Shown here: in pieces, positions 1 to 8,615 of the stretch
Layout of the letters: the number at the start of each line of letters is the position of its first letter
How positions within the stretch are numbered: the first letter of the stretch is position 1
Assembly (NCBI GenBank): GCA_963754125.1
Contig: CAVWEX010000014.1
Span: 496,001 to 560,000, forward strand
DNA: 64,000 bases
DNA from: RPQJ01 sp963754125
Lineage (GTDB): Bacteria; Pseudomonadota; Gammaproteobacteria; Steroidobacterales; Steroidobacteraceae
Direction: 5' to 3'
The notes under the pieces: model-generated
Database searches by the model: none
What the model saw: only the letters and a program-made list of their open reading frames with translations
What the model was told of the DNA's origin: nothing
Position numbers and translations under genes: made by a program

Positions 1-1
1 A

Positions 2-1248
2 CGCGAGCTCGACGAGGCCGAGGCCTACTTCGACGCACTCGCCGATTTCGAGGCGCGGGAGGGCGGGCCGGCCGACCTCGCGCGGCTCGCACGCGCGCTC
101 GAGTCGCTGTACGCGCCGTCGCGCGAGCGCGCCGACGTGCGCGTCGAACTGCTCACCGTGCACAAGGCCAAGGGCCTGCAGTACGACACGGTGATCGTGC
201 CCGGGCTCGAGCGGCTGCCGGGCCGCGACACGCAGCGCCTGCTGCAGTGGCTCAAGCTGCCGCTCGCGGGGCGCGACGAGCTGGTCGTCGCTCCCGGTCG
301 CGCGCGTCGGCGCAGACGCCAATCCGCTCTATGCGTGGGTGGAGGGACTGGAGCGCGAGAAGCTGCTGCAGGAGCGCCGTCGCCTGCTCTACGTCGCCGC
401 GACCCGCGCCGAGCGCTGGCTGCACCTGTTCGGGAGCGTGCAGGTGCAGGACGCGGACGATCCGCCCACGGTGCGCCGCCCCCCTGCGAACGCGGCGCTC
501 GGCCTGCTGTGGCCCGCGGTCGGCCACGAATTCACCGCGAGGCTCGCGACGGTCGGCCCCGGCAGCGGCGAGGACGCGCCCGAGCGCACGCGCGAGCCGC
601 CGCTGCGCCGGCTGCCTCCCGGCTGGCAGCGCCGCCGACCTGCCGCGTGCGCCGCAGCTCGAGTCGCAGCTCCTGCCGCGGGCCGCGGCCGAGCCCGCGG
701 TGGAATTCGACTGGGCCACCGAGACTGCACGCCACGTGGGCACGGTGGTGCACCGCGAGTTGCAGCACATGGCGCGCGACGGCCTGCGACCGGGCGACGG
801 GGACGATCCGCAACGGCGGCGCCGCTGGCAGGACGAGCTGGCCGAGCTCGGCGTTCCCATGGCGCTGCGCGCGGCCGCGGTGGAGCGGGTCGGAAACGCC
901 GTCGTGCGCACGCTGGCCGATGCGCGCGGGCAGTGGCTGCTCGATGCCCGCCACCGCAACGCGGCCACGGAGCTCGCGCTCACCGGTCGCATGGGCCGCG
1001 AGGTGGTGCGCGTCGTCATCGACCGCAGCTTCGTGGACGCAGCGGGTGTGCGCTGGATCGTGGACTACAAGACCAGCCGCCACGAGGGTGCGGGCCTCGA
1101 CGCATTCCTCGACAGCGAGCAGGAGCGCTATCGGCCGCAGCTCGAGCGCTACGCGTCCCTCATGCGCAGGCGCGGCCTGGAGCCTGTCCGGCTCGGACTG
1201 TACTTTCCGCTGCTGTCGGCCTGGCGGGAGTGGCCGGCCGACGGCTAG
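2..1248 (+). CDS. UvrD/AddA-like helicase-nuclease, 3' part (two frameshifts)
   Basis: C-terminal part of a UvrD/Rep-superfamily helicase with a RecB-type nuclease domain, probably for double-strand-break end processing. The start lies beyond the left edge. The first frame carries helicase motif V (TVHKAKGLQYDTVIVPG). After a shift near 305 comes motif VI (LLYVAATRAERWLHLFG). After a second shift near 630 comes the PD-(D/E)XK nuclease region with DYKTSRH and a Q..RY..QL..Y pattern. The three pieces join into one continuous domain order, so this is one gene with two indels (assembly error or pseudogene). It converges on gspN with a 4-base overlap. AddA is the best guess; RecB is less likely because no RecC/RecD is visible. 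Confidence 0.75.
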   Translation, partial: RARRGRGLLRRTRRFRGAGGRAGRPRAARTRARVAVRAVARARRRARRTAHRAQGQGPAVRHGDRARARAAAGPRHAAPAAVAQAAARGARRAGRRSRSRASAQTPIRSMRGWRDWSARSCCRSAVACSTSPRPAPSAGCTCSGACRCRTRTIRPRCAAPLRTRRSACCGPRSATNSPRGSRRSAPAAARTRPSARASRRCAGCLPAGSAADLPRAPQLESQLLPRAAAEPAVEFDWATETARHVGTVVHRELQHMARDGLRPGDGDDPQRRRRWQDELAELGVPMALRAAAVERVGNAVVRTLADARGQWLLDARHRNAATELALTGRMGREVVRVVIDRSFVDAAGVRWIVDYKTSRHEGAGLDAFLDSEQERYRPQLERYASLMRRRGLEPVRLGLYFPLLSAWREWPADG

Positions 1249-2069
1249 AGCGTGCCGCTCACGCTGACCGGACGGCGGCCGTCCGCATCGGCCGGTCCGA
1301 GCAGCTCGAGGGAGCGCAGCAGCGCGGGCGGCGTCGCACCACGTGGCGCGAGCGTGCCCTCGAGCAGGAAGCTGCGGTCCGCGCCCAGCGTGAAGCGTCC
1401 GTCGAACGAGAACGGGCCTTCCTTGTCGGTGACCCGCGCCGTCAGCGCGTCGGTCTGGCCGGTGAGCGGCGCGTCGGGCGCCGCCGGATCCGGAATCACG
1501 ACGTGATAGCTGCCGATCGAGGTGTTGCGCGGCTGCGGCGCGATGAGTCCGTCCATGTCGAGCGTCCCGCGCAGTGCGGTCGGCCAGCCACCGCTGACCT
1601 CGATTTCCTCGAACCGGCCGGAGAGCCGGCCGCGCCAGTTGCGCGGCATGCCGATGGGCAGGTTGGCGAGCGTCTCGACCGGCAGATCGGCCTGCACGTC
1701 CTCGAGTCGCAGGGTGCCGCCGAGCGACACGCTGTAGGCGGCGCGCAGCGATCCGTCGGGGCGGCTCAGGGCGATCTGGCCGCCGATCCGTCCACGCAGC
1801 AGGGACCACGGCGAGACGGACCAGTCGACGTCGCCGAGCGGTGCCGATCGCCACGACAGGCCCTGGGCGCGACCGTTCCACACCGAGCCCCAGAAGCCCG
1901 AGGCCTGGAGGCCGGCGCGCGCAAACTGCGAGGCGAACAGGCTGGCGGGCAGCGTCGCGATCGCGAGCAGCAGCGCCGCGGCGACGCCGAGAGCGATCAA
2001 CCACCAGGGACGTCTGACAGCGGCCGGCGCGCCGGGCGCCAGCCGCTCACGGGCCCGCGGCCGTGCCAT
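1245..2069 (-). CDS. gspN: Type II secretion protein GspN
   Basis: Last gene of the gsp operon, 274 residues. GspN is an inner-membrane accessory protein of the type II secretion machine, dispensable in some species. One membrane segment is visible at about residues 22-45 (WWLIALGVAAALLLA). The rest is a periplasmic beta-rich domain with the typical pattern GFWGSVWNGRAQGL followed by LRGRIGG. The start overlaps the 3' end of gspM, as expected in this operon. The identification rests on position and pattern; GspN sequences are divergent. Confidence 0.8.
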   Translation of the reverse strand: MARPRARERLAPGAPAAVRRPWWLIALGVAAALLLAIATLPASLFASQFARAGLQASGFWGSVWNGRAQGLSWRSAPLGDVDWSVSPWSLLRGRIGGQIALSRPDGSLRAAYSVSLGGTLRLEDVQADLPVETLANLPIGMPRNWRGRLSGRFEEIEVSGGWPTALRGTLDMDGLIAPQPRNTSIGSYHVVIPDPAAPDAPLTGQTDALTARVTDKEGPFSFDGRFTLGADRSFLLEGTLAPRGATPPALLRSLELLGPADADGRRPVSVSGTL

Positions 2070-2551
2070 GAACGAGCGTCAGGCTCGCATTGACGAGTCC
2101 GGGGGCCGTGCCTGCGTCGATCGTCGCCGCATCCACGCTCACGCCGTATTGCTGCTGCAGGACCACCAGCCAGGTGATCAGCACGTCGAACGAGGCGGCC
2201 TCGAGCCGCAGGCGCAGTCCGTGCTCGCCGCTCGGGCTCTGGTCGCGGATCGCGCTGCCGAGACCCGCCTGGCGCCCGGTGCGATCCACGAGCACCACCA
2301 GCGACTCGTCGCTGCGCGGCCGCGCCGCCGCCGGTAGCCGTGGCCGCCATCACCTGCGGCGCCACCTGCCGCATCCACGCCAGATCTGCCGTCTTCTGCT
2401 CGACGCGCGCGGCGCGCTTCGCGGCGGCCGAGGTGACGGGCAGCACCATTGCGAAGTAGACGATGGCCGCGGCGAGCAGGACCGCCGCCAGGTAGACGAG
2501 GTTCCGCTCGCGGGCCGAGAGGCCGCCCAGCCACTGGCGCAGTTCGTTCAT
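2047..2551 (-). CDS. gspM: Type II secretion protein GspM (frameshifted)
   Basis: Inner-membrane protein that partners GspL and links the pseudopilus assembly platform to the ATPase. The N-terminus (MNELRQWLGGLSARERNLVY) leads into a single membrane helix, then a coiled region. Near 2310-2335, in a run of GC triplets, the frame changes. The second frame continues with SDESLVVLVDRTGRQAG and a ferredoxin-like domain ending at 2047. Total length is 505 bases (3n+1), about 168 residues once repaired, normal for GspM. Its ATG overlaps the gspL stop. One-base insertion is the simplest explanation. Confidence 0.8.
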
Positions 2552-3783
2552 GCCTGGCCGAGCCTCACCTGCAGCCGCCCCTCGACCACGCCGTCGCGCG
2601 GTGTCGCCGACTGCAGTTCGGCCGTCATGCCGTCGCGGGTCATGGTCTGCTTGATGCCGTCGAGCGACTCGACGGTCGGCGCCGTGAGGCGCAGTTCGAG
2701 CGCGTTGCCGCGAAAGCTCATGGCCTCGATCCGCGCCGACGGCGCCTGGGCCATCGCCTCGGCGAGCGCGGACAGCACGGGCAGCAGGCTGTCACGGGCC
2801 GCGCCCTGCGCACCGAGTGCACCCTGCATCTGCGCGCGCGGGTCCACGACCGGCTGGCCCGGCAGTGCCTGGGCGAAGATCTCCGCGATCTGGGCGTCGA
2901 GCGCACGCTCGGCGCGGCTCATCTGCCACCAGCCGACGGCCTGGTTGGCGACGAACAGCAGCGCCACGGCCGCGGCGAGCGAGGCCGGCAGGCGCCATTC
3001 GCGCAGGCGCGTGCCGAGCGACGAACGCGCGCCGAAGGCGCCCTGCAGCAGGTTGACGCCGGCGCCGGTCGCGGCCTGGGCCGCGAGCAGGGGCAGGGCC
3101 CCTTCTGGAAGCAGCTTGACCTGCAGCGCAGCGGTGCGCTCTCGCAGTCCCTCGATCGTTTCGCGGTGCTGCTCGTACTCGGCGGTGCCGGCGTAGAACG
3201 TGACGTTCTCGCCCGACTCCGGGCCCGCTTCCGGCGAGCCCAGCACGAGATCGAGCGCCGCCGGAACCTCCGTCGCGTCGAGCACATAGGGAAGCGCGTC
3301 GGCGCGGCGAACGTAGAGCAGGGATTCGTCGAGCAGCAGCGTGCAGCCGGTCGTGCCTCCCGGCACGGCGGCGGAGTCCGCGTAGGCGGCGTCCGCATGG
3401 ATGCCGGCCGCTTCGCACTGGTCGTACCAGCGCTGCATCAGGCTGCGGGCGACGATCGCGACGGGCGTCCCCACGGCGCCGGCCGCGCGCGTGCCGACCG
3501 CGAAATGCAGCGTGTCCACGTCCGAGGCGAGTTGTTCCTCGAGCGCGTAGGGCACGACCTGGGCGAGGCGTGCACTGTTGCGCAGCGGAAGTTCGGGTTC
3601 GGCCAGCGACACCTCGGTGCCGGGCACCAGCAGCACGACGCGCCGCCCCGGGGCGAGGTTGAGCGCGTCGGACACCGGTCCGCTCTGCAGCGGGCCGGAG
3701 CGGGCGCCGTTCGCATCCACGACGAGCCATGACGCCGGCGCCTCCTCGGCGACGCGCAGCCGGATCACCAGCGTCTCAGACAT
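2548..3783 (-). CDS. gspL: Type II secretion protein GspL
   Basis: 411 residues. GspL is a bitopic inner-membrane protein whose actin-like cytoplasmic domain binds the GspE ATPase and whose periplasmic domain binds GspM. Residues 1-240 form the cytoplasmic domain (the LAPGRRVVLLVPGTEV and VPYALEEQLA patterns are typical). A membrane helix follows at about residues 265-285 (LPASLAAAVALLFVANQAV), then a periplasmic domain with coiled coil. The stop overlaps the gspM start by a few bases, showing translational coupling. Confidence 0.9.
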   Translation of the reverse strand: MSETLVIRLRVAEEAPASWLVVDANGARSGPLQSGPVSDALNLAPGRRVVLLVPGTEVSLAEPELPLRNSARLAQVVPYALEEQLASDVDTLHFAVGTRAAGAVGTPVAIVARSLMQRWYDQCEAAGIHADAAYADSAAVPGGTTGCTLLLDESLLYVRRADALPYVLDATEVPAALDLVLGSPEAGPESGENVTFYAGTAEYEQHRETIEGLRERTAALQVKLLPEGALPLLAAQAATGAGVNLLQGAFGARSSLGTRLREWRLPASLAAAVALLFVANQAVGWWQMSRAERALDAQIAEIFAQALPGQPVVDPRAQMQGALGAQGAARDSLLPVLSALAEAMAQAPSARIEAMSFRGNALELRLTAPTVESLDGIKQTMTRDGMTAELQSATPRDGVVEGRLQVRLGQA

Positions 3784-3798
3784 CAGACCTCGGGAGAA

Positions 3799-4749
3799 TC
3801 ATTCGCTGCCGAAACTGCGCAGCACCGGACGAACTGAGCCGGGGCTGCGAGCGAGCAGACTGTACAGGGTGAACTGGGTGGTGCCAATAGTGACCCATGC
3901 CGTTGCGCGGAAGTACTTGCTCGATTCTGTGAGCGAGTTCTTGAGCTCGTTGTATGCAGCGTCGCCGAGCGCGCCGCGCAGGTCCTCGAGCGTCGGGAAG
4001 CAGGCGTCCTTGCGACGGGTCTCGAGGTCCTGCGGGTTGAGTCCGAACTCGCGCGAACCCTCGGTGAGCGCGTCGAGCACCATGCCGGGCGCCGTGCACA
4101 CGTTGAGCGGCGTGCCGACCGGCAGCGCCGCGAGATAGGGACGCACACGCAGGTAGCGCTCGGCACCGAAGCCCGGCAGCACCATGATCTCGCTCACCCG
4201 CGTCACCGGCATGTTGGCGGTGAGGTGAGGCGGGCTCTGGCCGGTGTACACGCTGTCCTCGGCGCCGTCGGGAAAGCCCGGCTGCGTGTCGGCATCGACC
4301 CAGTCCGCGACGGCGCTCGCCCACGCCGGCTCGATCTCGAGCATGGCGAAGAGGCGCTCGAGCTGCTTGACGGCCTCCGGGTTGCTCGTGCCGTCGGGGT
4401 TCACCAGGTTGTTCAGGTTGAAGCGTCCCTGCATGTCCTCGAGGCGACCCTCGACCGAGCCGCCGTCGATCGGCAGGGGCGGCAGCGGCCGTGCCCAGAT
4501 CTCGCCGAGGTGGTCCGTCTGCGAGTCCTGCAGATCCTTCTTGAGGAAGTCCGCCGCCCAGGCCTCGGCACCGAGCGCCACCTGCAGGGCCTGGTCCATT
4601 GCGAGCAGCGTGCCGCTGCGACGCTGGTCGAGGAACCCGCGGAAGCCCACGTCCACGGCCAGCATGGTGGCGAGCGCCACCATGAGCACGGCGGTGATCA
4701 GCGCGACGCCGCGCTGCCTGCCACGGTGCCGTGCGGCGTCGTGCGTCAT
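3799..4749 (-). CDS. gspK: Minor pseudopilin GspK
   Basis: 316 residues. GspK caps the pseudopilus together with GspI and GspJ. The prepilin peptidase site is RQRG/VALITAVLMVA. As in other GspK proteins the fifth mature residue is not glutamate, which marks it as the tip subunit. The large alpha domain characteristic of GspK follows (FNLNNLVNPDGTSNPEAV, then a helix-hairpin-helix-like segment around PVTRVSEIMVLPGFGAE). Its ATG overlaps the restored stop of gspJ (ATGA). Confidence 0.92.
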   Translation of the reverse strand: MTHDAARHRGRQRGVALITAVLMVALATMLAVDVGFRGFLDQRRSGTLLAMDQALQVALGAEAWAADFLKKDLQDSQTDHLGEIWARPLPPLPIDGGSVEGRLEDMQGRFNLNNLVNPDGTSNPEAVKQLERLFAMLEIEPAWASAVADWVDADTQPGFPDGAEDSVYTGQSPPHLTANMPVTRVSEIMVLPGFGAERYLRVRPYLAALPVGTPLNVCTAPGMVLDALTEGSREFGLNPQDLETRRKDACFPTLEDLRGALGDAAYNELKNSLTESSKYFRATAWVTIGTTQFTLYSLLARSPGSVRPVLRSFGSE

Positions 4750-5373
4750 CCCGCCACCTCGACCAGCCGGCGCAGTTCACCCCAGTCCTCGAGTTCGAGG
4801 ATCACCTCCACGGCGGCAGGGCGCTCGGCGATTGTCGGCGCCCGGCAGGCCCTCGCTGACCGGCCATCGCTCGACCCAGCTGCGCTGCGGGGTCATGAAC
4901 CGGAACCGCACCGAGCGCACGCCGCCCAGCAGCCGGACGCGGACCGGCTCGAGCGCGAGTGTCCGGTCGAGTGCGTTCCAGTGATCGCGCCACAGCCCGT
5001 CCTGGTCGAGGCGATAACCGACGCGCTGCAGCGTCGGTCGCTGCAGGCCGCCGGTATTGCTCCAGCCCGATCGCGTGAACTGCAACCGGTACTCCGCCGC
5101 GTCGCTGGCGAGCACCGCGGGCAGGAGAGCCTCGCCGAGCGGTTCACGGATGGGCCTCGGCTCGATCTGCGCGAGGTCCTGCCCGAGCGTCTGCATGGCG
5201 CGCTGCACCTCCCGCACGCGCTCGAGCCGCTGATCGACGTACTCGCTCTGTCGCTGCAGCTCGACGTAGCCCGTCATCGCGAGCGAGCCGAGGATGGCGA
5301 AGATCGCGATCGCGACGAGGAGCTCGAGCAGCGTGAAGCCGCGGCTCGCCGGGTGCCGGCCCGCGCGGTTCAA
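4746..5373 (-). CDS. gspJ: Minor pseudopilin GspJ (frameshift near 3' end)
   Basis: Minor pseudopilin of the tip complex. The cleavage/methylation site is SRG/FTLLELLVAIAIFAILG and the body matches GspJ (LQRQSEYVDQRLERVREVQR). As written, the frame leaves the family pattern near 4838 and runs to an early stop. Reading the next frame from there gives AERPAAVEVILELEDWGEL, a standard GspJ C-terminus, and a stop at 4746-4748 overlapping the gspK start. Total length is 628 bases (3n+1), about 208 residues. A one-base insertion is likely. Confidence 0.88.
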
Positions 5374-5906
5374 TCGGCCTCCTCGTCGGGTTCGTCCGTC
5401 GGGGGCTCGGGCTCGACCGGCTCCGGGTCGGCCGCATCGGTGGCGGGCGGGTCGTCCGGATCGGCCTCGTCGTCGTCCGGCCCGGTGTCGCTCTGCGTGC
5501 CCGCCCAGTCCAGCGAGCCGCCGCCGGCCGGTCCGATGGCGGTGCCGTAGAAGCCGGTGATCGTCGCGAGCGCAGAACCGTCCGGGGCGTCGGCGGGGCG
5601 CACCGACACGTCCATTCGTCGCAGGCTCTCGACCTCGGTCTGCGTCACGCGCAGTGTCCAGCGCCAGCGCCGGCCTGCGAACTCGACCTCGTCGGACGAC
5701 TCGGACACCTCGGGCGGCGAGGGCTCCAGCCGCCGCTCGGTAATGAGGTTGAGGCCGATCCAGTGGGCGAGCGTCTTCTCGCGCAGGTACGTGCCGTTGC
5801 GCGCGGTCTGGGTGACGGCCTGGATCACGCCGAGCATGCCGAGCGCCACGATGACCAGCGCGGCGAGCACCTCGATCAGCGTGAAACCCCGGTGCCGCGG
5901 ACGCAT
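5370..5906 (-). CDS. gspI: Minor pseudopilin GspI with acidic C-terminal tail
   Basis: 178 residues; typical GspI is about 120-130. The N-terminus carries the prepilin site RG/FTLIEVLAALVIVALGML and a normal GspI core through residue about 125. It then adds a tail of about 45 residues made almost only of Asp, Glu, Pro, Ala and Thr (for example DDDEADPDDPPATDAADPEP). The tail is in frame and ends in a stop that overlaps the gspJ ATG (ATGA), so it does not look like a frameshift product. ATG at 5906 was chosen; an earlier in-frame ATG at 5936 would overlap gspH. Confidence 0.88.
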   Translation of the reverse strand: MRPRHRGFTLIEVLAALVIVALGMLGVIQAVTQTARNGTYLREKTLAHWIGLNLITERRLEPSPPEVSESSDEVEFAGRRWRWTLRVTQTEVESLRRMDVSVRPADAPDGSALATITGFYGTAIGPAGGGSLDWAGTQSDTGPDDDEADPDDPPATDAADPEPVEPEPPTDEPDEEAD

Positions 5907-5916
5907 GGGCAGGCGC

Positions 5917-6501
5917 TCAGCGACGCTCGACCGCATCGTTCTTGAGGATCTCGAACGTGCCCTCGATGCGACCGTGGATGGCGCGCAGCTCATTCGTGCC
6001 CGCCCGCTCGAGCCTGACCTCGAACGGCACCAGGTCGCCCGAGGCCAGGAGCACGACCTGCGGCGAGGCCGGCGTGCGCTCGGTCGGCGCGGCACGCGCA
6101 GCCAGTTTCACGGGACGCGATTCGAGCCACAGCGCGGCCTCGAGGCCGTCGGGCAGCGTGCGTTCGCGCAGCAGCGGGTCGTCCGCGGCGAGGTCCCAGC
6201 GCTCGTTGCGGCCGTCGTAGAGCAGGAAATCGTAGCCGCCGGCGTCGACGCGCAGTCCGAGGTCGCGACCCTGCAGCATCGCCTCCTCGCGCGCCTGGCC
6301 GAGGATCGCCACCAGGCGCTTTGCCTCCTGGTCCATCTCGTGGTCGCCGCCGAGCACGCGCGTCGAGACCGCGGCCATGCTGGCGATGATGCCGATGATG
6401 ACGACGACGACCAGCACCTCGAGCAGCGTGAAGCCCGAGGCCCGGTGACCCGCGCGCCTGCCGGCGCGGCTACTCGATGTTCCAGTTGCCGATGTCGGCA
6501 T
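5917..6501 (-). CDS. gspH: Minor pseudopilin GspH
   Basis: 194 residues. Prepilin-type N-terminus ASG/FTLLEVLVVVVIIGIIASM followed by the GspH domain (EAKRLVAILGQAREEAMLQG, then GYDFLLYDGRNERWDL). GspH joins the minor pseudopilin complex to the GspG shaft. The only start codon upstream of the cleavage site is ATG at 6501, which lies 32 bases inside the gspG 3' end; no later ATG, GTG or TTG precedes the hydrophobic helix, so the overlap is probably real. Confidence 0.9.
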   Translation of the reverse strand: MPTSATGTSSSRAGRRAGHRASGFTLLEVLVVVVIIGIIASMAAVSTRVLGGDHEMDQEAKRLVAILGQAREEAMLQGRDLGLRVDAGGYDFLLYDGRNERWDLAADDPLLRERTLPDGLEAALWLESRPVKLAARAAPTERTPASPQVVLLASGDLVPFEVRLERAGTNELRAIHGRIEGTFEILKNDAVERR

Positions 6502-6940
6502 CAGGGCCTTCGCCGCCCGGCTTGCCGTCCGCCCCGAGCGTGTACAGGTCGTACTCGCCGCGGGTGCCGGGGGCGATGTAGAGGTAGTCGTTGCCCCACG
6601 GATCCTTCTTGAGTCCGTCGACGTAGCCGCCCTGCTTCCAGTTCCGGATGTTCGGATCGGTCGGCTGCTTGACCAGGGCCTCGAGGCCCTGCTCGGTGGC
6701 GGGATAGCGGAAGTTGTCCATGCGGTACAGGTTGAGCGCCGTCTCGTAGGCGCGGATGTCCTGCTTGGCCTTGGTGACGCGCGCGTCGTCCACGCGCCGG
6801 ATGACGTTCGGTGCCACCAGCGCCGCGAGAATGCCGAGGATCACCACCACGACCATGATCTCGATCAGCGTGAAGCCGCGCTCGGCGCCGTGTGCGCCGC
6901 CCGGCGCGCCCGCCATGCCCGGGTCCCGGAGGTGAGTCAT
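6470..6940 (-). CDS. gspG: Major pseudopilin GspG
   Basis: First gene of the operon and the main pseudopilus subunit, 156 residues from the ATG at 6940 (an in-frame ATG at 6916 is an alternative). Cleavage/methylation site ERG/FTLIEIMVVVVILGILAAL, then the hallmark GspG body (RMDNFRYPATEQGLEALV, DPWGNDYLY) and the calcium-binding C-terminal loop (TLGADGKPGGEGPDADIGNW). gspC, D, E and F are not in the window, so the rest of the machine must be encoded elsewhere. Confidence 0.95.
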   Translation of the reverse strand: MTHLRDPGMAGAPGGAHGAERGFTLIEIMVVVVILGILAALVAPNVIRRVDDARVTKAKQDIRAYETALNLYRMDNFRYPATEQGLEALVKQPTDPNIRNWKQGGYVDGLKKDPWGNDYLYIAPGTRGEYDLYTLGADGKPGGEGPDADIGNWNIE

Positions 6941-6974
6941 CGCGTGTGTTGCCCTGTGCCTGTACATTCGACGC

Positions 6975-6983
6975 ATCATAGCA
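6975..6983 (-). promoter_or_regulatory. Extended -10 element for the gsp operon
   Basis: On the minus strand the sequence reads TGCTATGAT, an extended -10 (TGnTAtgAT) about 35 bases before the gspG ATG, in the 72-base gap between gspG and the divergent rhombosortase gene. No strong -35 is seen, which is acceptable for an extended -10 promoter. Confidence 0.5.
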
Positions 6984-7012
6984 AATCGGGCTCCCCGCCC
7001 CGGTGGTCACGG

Positions 7013-7618
7013 TTGCGCAATCGCCCCGACACCGTCCTGTCCGGACCCTGGCGACTGCCGGCGATCCTCGCAGCCATACTGGTGCTCGTGCACGTGGCCG
7101 CCCCCGGCATGTTGCCCGCGCTTCGTTACGAACGCGCGGCGGTGCTCGATGGCGAGGTCTGGCGGCTGGCCACCGGTCATCTCGTCCACGCGGACTTGCG
7201 TCACCTGGGCTGGAACGTGCTCGGCGTCCTCATCGTCTGGGGGCTGTTCGCGCGCGACTACACGACGCGCCAATGGCTGGTCGTCCTGCTCGCTTCGACC
7301 GCCGCGACCAGCCTCGGGTTCCTGCTGCTCGAGCCCGGGCTCGAGTGGTACGTCGGATTCTCCGGCGTGCTGCACGGGTGCATGGCGGCCGGACTCGTTG
7401 CGTGGCTGCGCTCGGTGCGCGATCCGCTCACCTGGCTGGTCGCGGGGCTGTTCGCGGCCAAGCTGGCCTGGGAGCATTCGATGGGGGCGTTGCCGTTCAC
7501 CGGGGGCAGCCTCTCGATTCCGGTCGTGCACGAGGCGCATACCTACGGCGCGGTTGGCGGGTTGCTGGCTGCGCTCGTGCTGTCAGGTCGGACGCGGCGT
7601 GGGGCCGCGTCGCTATAA
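7013..7618 (+). CDS. rrtA: Rhombosortase (rhomboid-family protease RrtA)
   Basis: About 201 residues with several membrane helices. Rhombosortases are intramembrane serine proteases that process GlyGly-CTERM proteins, many of them type II secretion substrates. The catalytic serine motif is VGFSGVLHG and the catalytic histidine lies in HEAHTYGAVGG. The conserved segments GHLVHADLRHLGWN and KLAWEHSMGALPF also match the family. No ATG fits; TTG at 7013 was chosen because the hydrophobic start follows directly and an upstream ATG would sit inside gspG antisense. It is divergent from gspG, so the neighbour also points to type II secretion. Confidence 0.82.
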   Translation: MRNRPDTVLSGPWRLPAILAAILVLVHVAAPGMLPALRYERAAVLDGEVWRLATGHLVHADLRHLGWNVLGVLIVWGLFARDYTTRQWLVVLLASTAATSLGFLLLEPGLEWYVGFSGVLHGCMAAGLVAWLRSVRDPLTWLVAGLFAAKLAWEHSMGALPFTGGSLSIPVVHEAHTYGAVGGLLAALVLSGRTRRGAASL

Positions 7619-7619
7619 T
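7614..7619 (+). promoter_or_regulatory. -10 box upstream of fabD
   Basis: A perfect TATAAT in GC-rich surroundings, overlapping the end of rrtA, 43 bases before the fabD ATG. The -35 is weak or absent. It suggests the fab operon has its own promoter here. Confidence 0.5.
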
Positions 7620-7661
7620 CGGCCGGCCGGACGGGGCCGGCATATGAAGGGGTCGAATTGC

Positions 7662-8615
7662 ATGTCGCTCGCGTTCGTATTTCCGGGCCAGGGCTCGCAG
7701 TCGATCGGCATGCTCGCGGCGCTTGCGGCCGCCGAGCCGGTCGTGCAGGAAACTTTTGCGGAGGCGTCCACGGTGCTGGGCTACGACCTGTGGGCGCTTT
7801 GCCAGCAAGGGCCGGAGGCCGAACTCGGCCGCACCGAGTGCACGCAGCCGGCCATGCTCGCCGCGGGCGTGGCGACGTGGCGGGCCTGGCTGAAGCACGG
7901 CGGTGCGCGTCCTGCGGCGATGGCCGGGCACAGCCTCGGTGAATACACCGCGCTGGTCTGCTCGGGAGCAATCGATTTCCGCGATGCCGCGGACCTCGTG
8001 CGATTCCGCGGGCAGATCATGCAGGAGGCCGTGCCACTCGGGACGGGCGCGATGGCCGCCGTCCTCGGGCTTGACGACGCCGAAGTCGTGGCGGCCTGTG
8101 CCGATGCGGAGCAGGGGGAGGTCGTGCAGGCCGTGAACTTCAACGCGCCCGGGCAGGTGGTGATCGCCGGACATGCAACGGCCGTCGCACGCGCCATCGA
8201 GGCTGCGAAGGCCCGGGGAGCGAAGCGCGCCGTGGCCCTGCCGGTGAGCGTGCCTTCGCACAGTCGGCTCATGGCGGGCGCCGCACGGAGACTCGCCGAG
8301 CGACTCGCCACGGTGGACCTGCGCATGCCCGACGTGCCTGCCGTGTACACCGTCGGTGTGAAGACGCATGCGAGCCCGGACGGTATCCGGCGCGCGCTCA
8401 CGGATCAGCTGCACGAGCCGGTTCGATGGGCCGACACCGTGCGGGCGATGCTCGCACGCGGGGTCACGACGATCGTGGAGTGCGGGCCCGGCAAGGTCCT
8501 CACGGCCCTCAACCGTCGCGTCGAACGACGACCGGATCTGACCATGCTCGCGGTGGAGGATCCGGCCAGCCTGGCCGCGGCGCTGGCTGCCTGCGCGGAG
8601 AAGCCCCATGACTGA
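7662..8615 (+). CDS. fabD: Malonyl-CoA:ACP transacylase FabD
   Basis: Transfers malonyl from CoA to acyl carrier protein for fatty acid elongation in the cytoplasm. 317 residues. N-terminal FVFPGQGSQSIGML, active-site serine in GHSLGEYTALV, catalytic His in VSVPSHSRLM, conserved NFNAPGQVVIAG. The ATG at 7662 follows an AAGGGG ribosome site by 8 bases; an ATG at 7644 is less well placed. Its stop overlaps the fabG start by 8 bases. Confidence 0.97.
   Translation: MSLAFVFPGQGSQSIGMLAALAAAEPVVQETFAEASTVLGYDLWALCQQGPEAELGRTECTQPAMLAAGVATWRAWLKHGGARPAAMAGHSLGEYTALVCSGAIDFRDAADLVRFRGQIMQEAVPLGTGAMAAVLGLDDAEVVAACADAEQGEVVQAVNFNAPGQVVIAGHATAVARAIEAAKARGAKRAVALPVSVPSHSRLMAGAARRLAERLATVDLRMPDVPAVYTVGVKTHASPDGIRRALTDQLHEPVRWADTVRAMLARGVTTIVECGPGKVLTALNRRVERRPDLTMLAVEDPASLAAALAACAEKPHD

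Noticed and set aside
2..1248. Calling the helicase-nuclease a true pseudogene
   Set aside because: The same kind of frameshift hits core genes such as uvrC and ccmF, so sequencing error is the simpler cause.
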